Assembly (NCBI GenBank): GCA_002305915.1
Contig: DBRJ01000020.1
Span: forward strand, 1-64,000
Direction: 5' to 3'
Source of the DNA: Pelotomaculum sp. UBA1371
GTDB taxonomy: Bacteria; Bacillota; Desulfotomaculia; Desulfotomaculales; Pelotomaculaceae
Length of the DNA: 64,000 nucleotides
Of this stretch, positions 63,613 through 64,000 are shown piece by piece; the stretch's first letter is position 1, and every line of letters begins with the position of its first letter. A program made the position numbers and the translations under genes. The notes under the pieces were generated by a model, which saw nothing but the letters and a program-made list of their open reading frames with translations, did no database searches and was not told the origin of the DNA.

Positions 63613-64000
63613 TTACATTCTTTCAGGGGCTGTCAGACCAAGCAATCCCAGACCGTTTTTCAAAGTTATCCGGGTGGCTTCAACCAGCAGCAGCCGGGCC
63701 ATGGTCAGCTCCCGGTTGGAAGTAATGACCCGGTGACTGTTGTAAAAACTGTGCAGCAAACCGGCCAGCTCGTGCAGATAGCGGGCAATACGCTGGGGGG
63801 CGAGGTTTGCTGCCGCGGAGGCCACTTCCCCGGGGAAGTCGGCAAGCTTTCTGGCCAGGGCAAGCTCATATTCTTCCTGCAGGATTATAAAATCAACACT
63901 GGAGGGCTGCGGCATCACCCCGCCCTGTTCCCCGTACTGCCGGAGAATGCTGCAGATGCGGGCGTGGGCGTACTGGATATAATAAACTGGATTATCGTTG
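63613..64000 (-). CDS. argS: arginyl-tRNA synthetase, C-terminal part (cut by the window edge)
   Basis: The last 128 residues or so. The frame enters at the window edge with NDNPVYYIQYAHARICSIL, a class-I ArgS signature, and ends with the DALR anticodon-binding domain (LAPQRIARYLHELAGLLHSFYN, LVEATRITLKNGLGLLGLTAPERM). The stop is at 63613. The N-terminus lies beyond the window. Position next to pyrG fits the Firmicute order. Confidence 0.93.
   Translation of the reverse strand, partial: NDNPVYYIQYAHARICSILRQYGEQGGVMPQPSSVDFIILQEEYELALARKLADFPGEVASAAANLAPQRIARYLHELAGLLHSFYNSHRVITSNRELTMARLLLVEATRITLKNGLGLLGLTAPERM

Overview
The window looks like chromosome from a spore-forming, anaerobic Firmicute of the Desulfotomaculales/Peptococcaceae type (Pelotomaculum, Desulfotomaculum or Cryptanaerobacter-like). 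This is inferred from gene order and protein content, not from a marker-gene match. Two long blocks follow a Bacillus/Clostridia backbone order, nearly all on the minus strand. Block one (17.8-40.6 kb) runs spoIID-murA-ywmB-atp operon-wecB-mazG-like-comEB-glyA-rpiB-ywlE-mntP-sua5-prmC-prfA-yqhQ(DUF1385)-rpmE. Block two (53.6-64 kb) runs LysM/M23 peptidase-rho-DUF2062-transaldolase-fba-CpXC protein-spo0F-like-YIP1-sppA-pyrG-argS. Sporulation genes (spoIID, spo0F-like) support a spore former.

Region 1 (0.1-5.3 kb) is a TetR-controlled efflux operon laid out like E. coli cecR-ybhGFSR: TetR regulator, HlyD-type adaptor, ABC ATPase with degraded catalytic motifs, and two ABC-2 permeases. A strong promoter overlaps a perfect 14-bp palindromic operator in front of tetR.

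Region 2 (5.3-17.8 kb) is an AT-rich accessory island. It holds two IS110-family remnants, a decayed IS3-family element, an IS1634-type remnant, a nested palindrome, a 2188-aa secreted RHS/YD-repeat protein with a probable C-terminal toxin and downstream immunity candidate, and a displaced second RHS tip with its own toxin-like end and immunity candidate. The island is bounded by a 615-bp direct repeat of the 3' end of the second permease gene.

Region 3 (40.8-53.4 kb) is the most interesting part: a self-contained prenylated-FMN (prFMN) aromatic-acid decarboxylase/carboxylase locus placed between the rpmE side and the rho side of the backbone. It contains two UbiD-type decarboxylases, two copies of the small zinc-ribbon subunit D (BsdD/VdcD type), one UbiX flavin prenyltransferase, an LpdD-like prFMN chaperone, and two type-1 isopentenyl-diphosphate isomerases. 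The isomerases would feed dimethylallyl units to UbiX. Regulators are an XylR_N/V4R-PucR hybrid and a frameshifted LysR. Non-coding signals include a 20-bp motif repeated within the locus, a possible attenuator before idi1, and a remnant of a second lpdD with a duplicated leader. The paired genes suggest the locus grew by duplication. A role in reversible carboxylation of phenol or hydroxybenzoates (4-hydroxybenzoate, vanillate, protocatechuate or gallate type) is inference.

No tRNA, rRNA or CRISPR array was seen.
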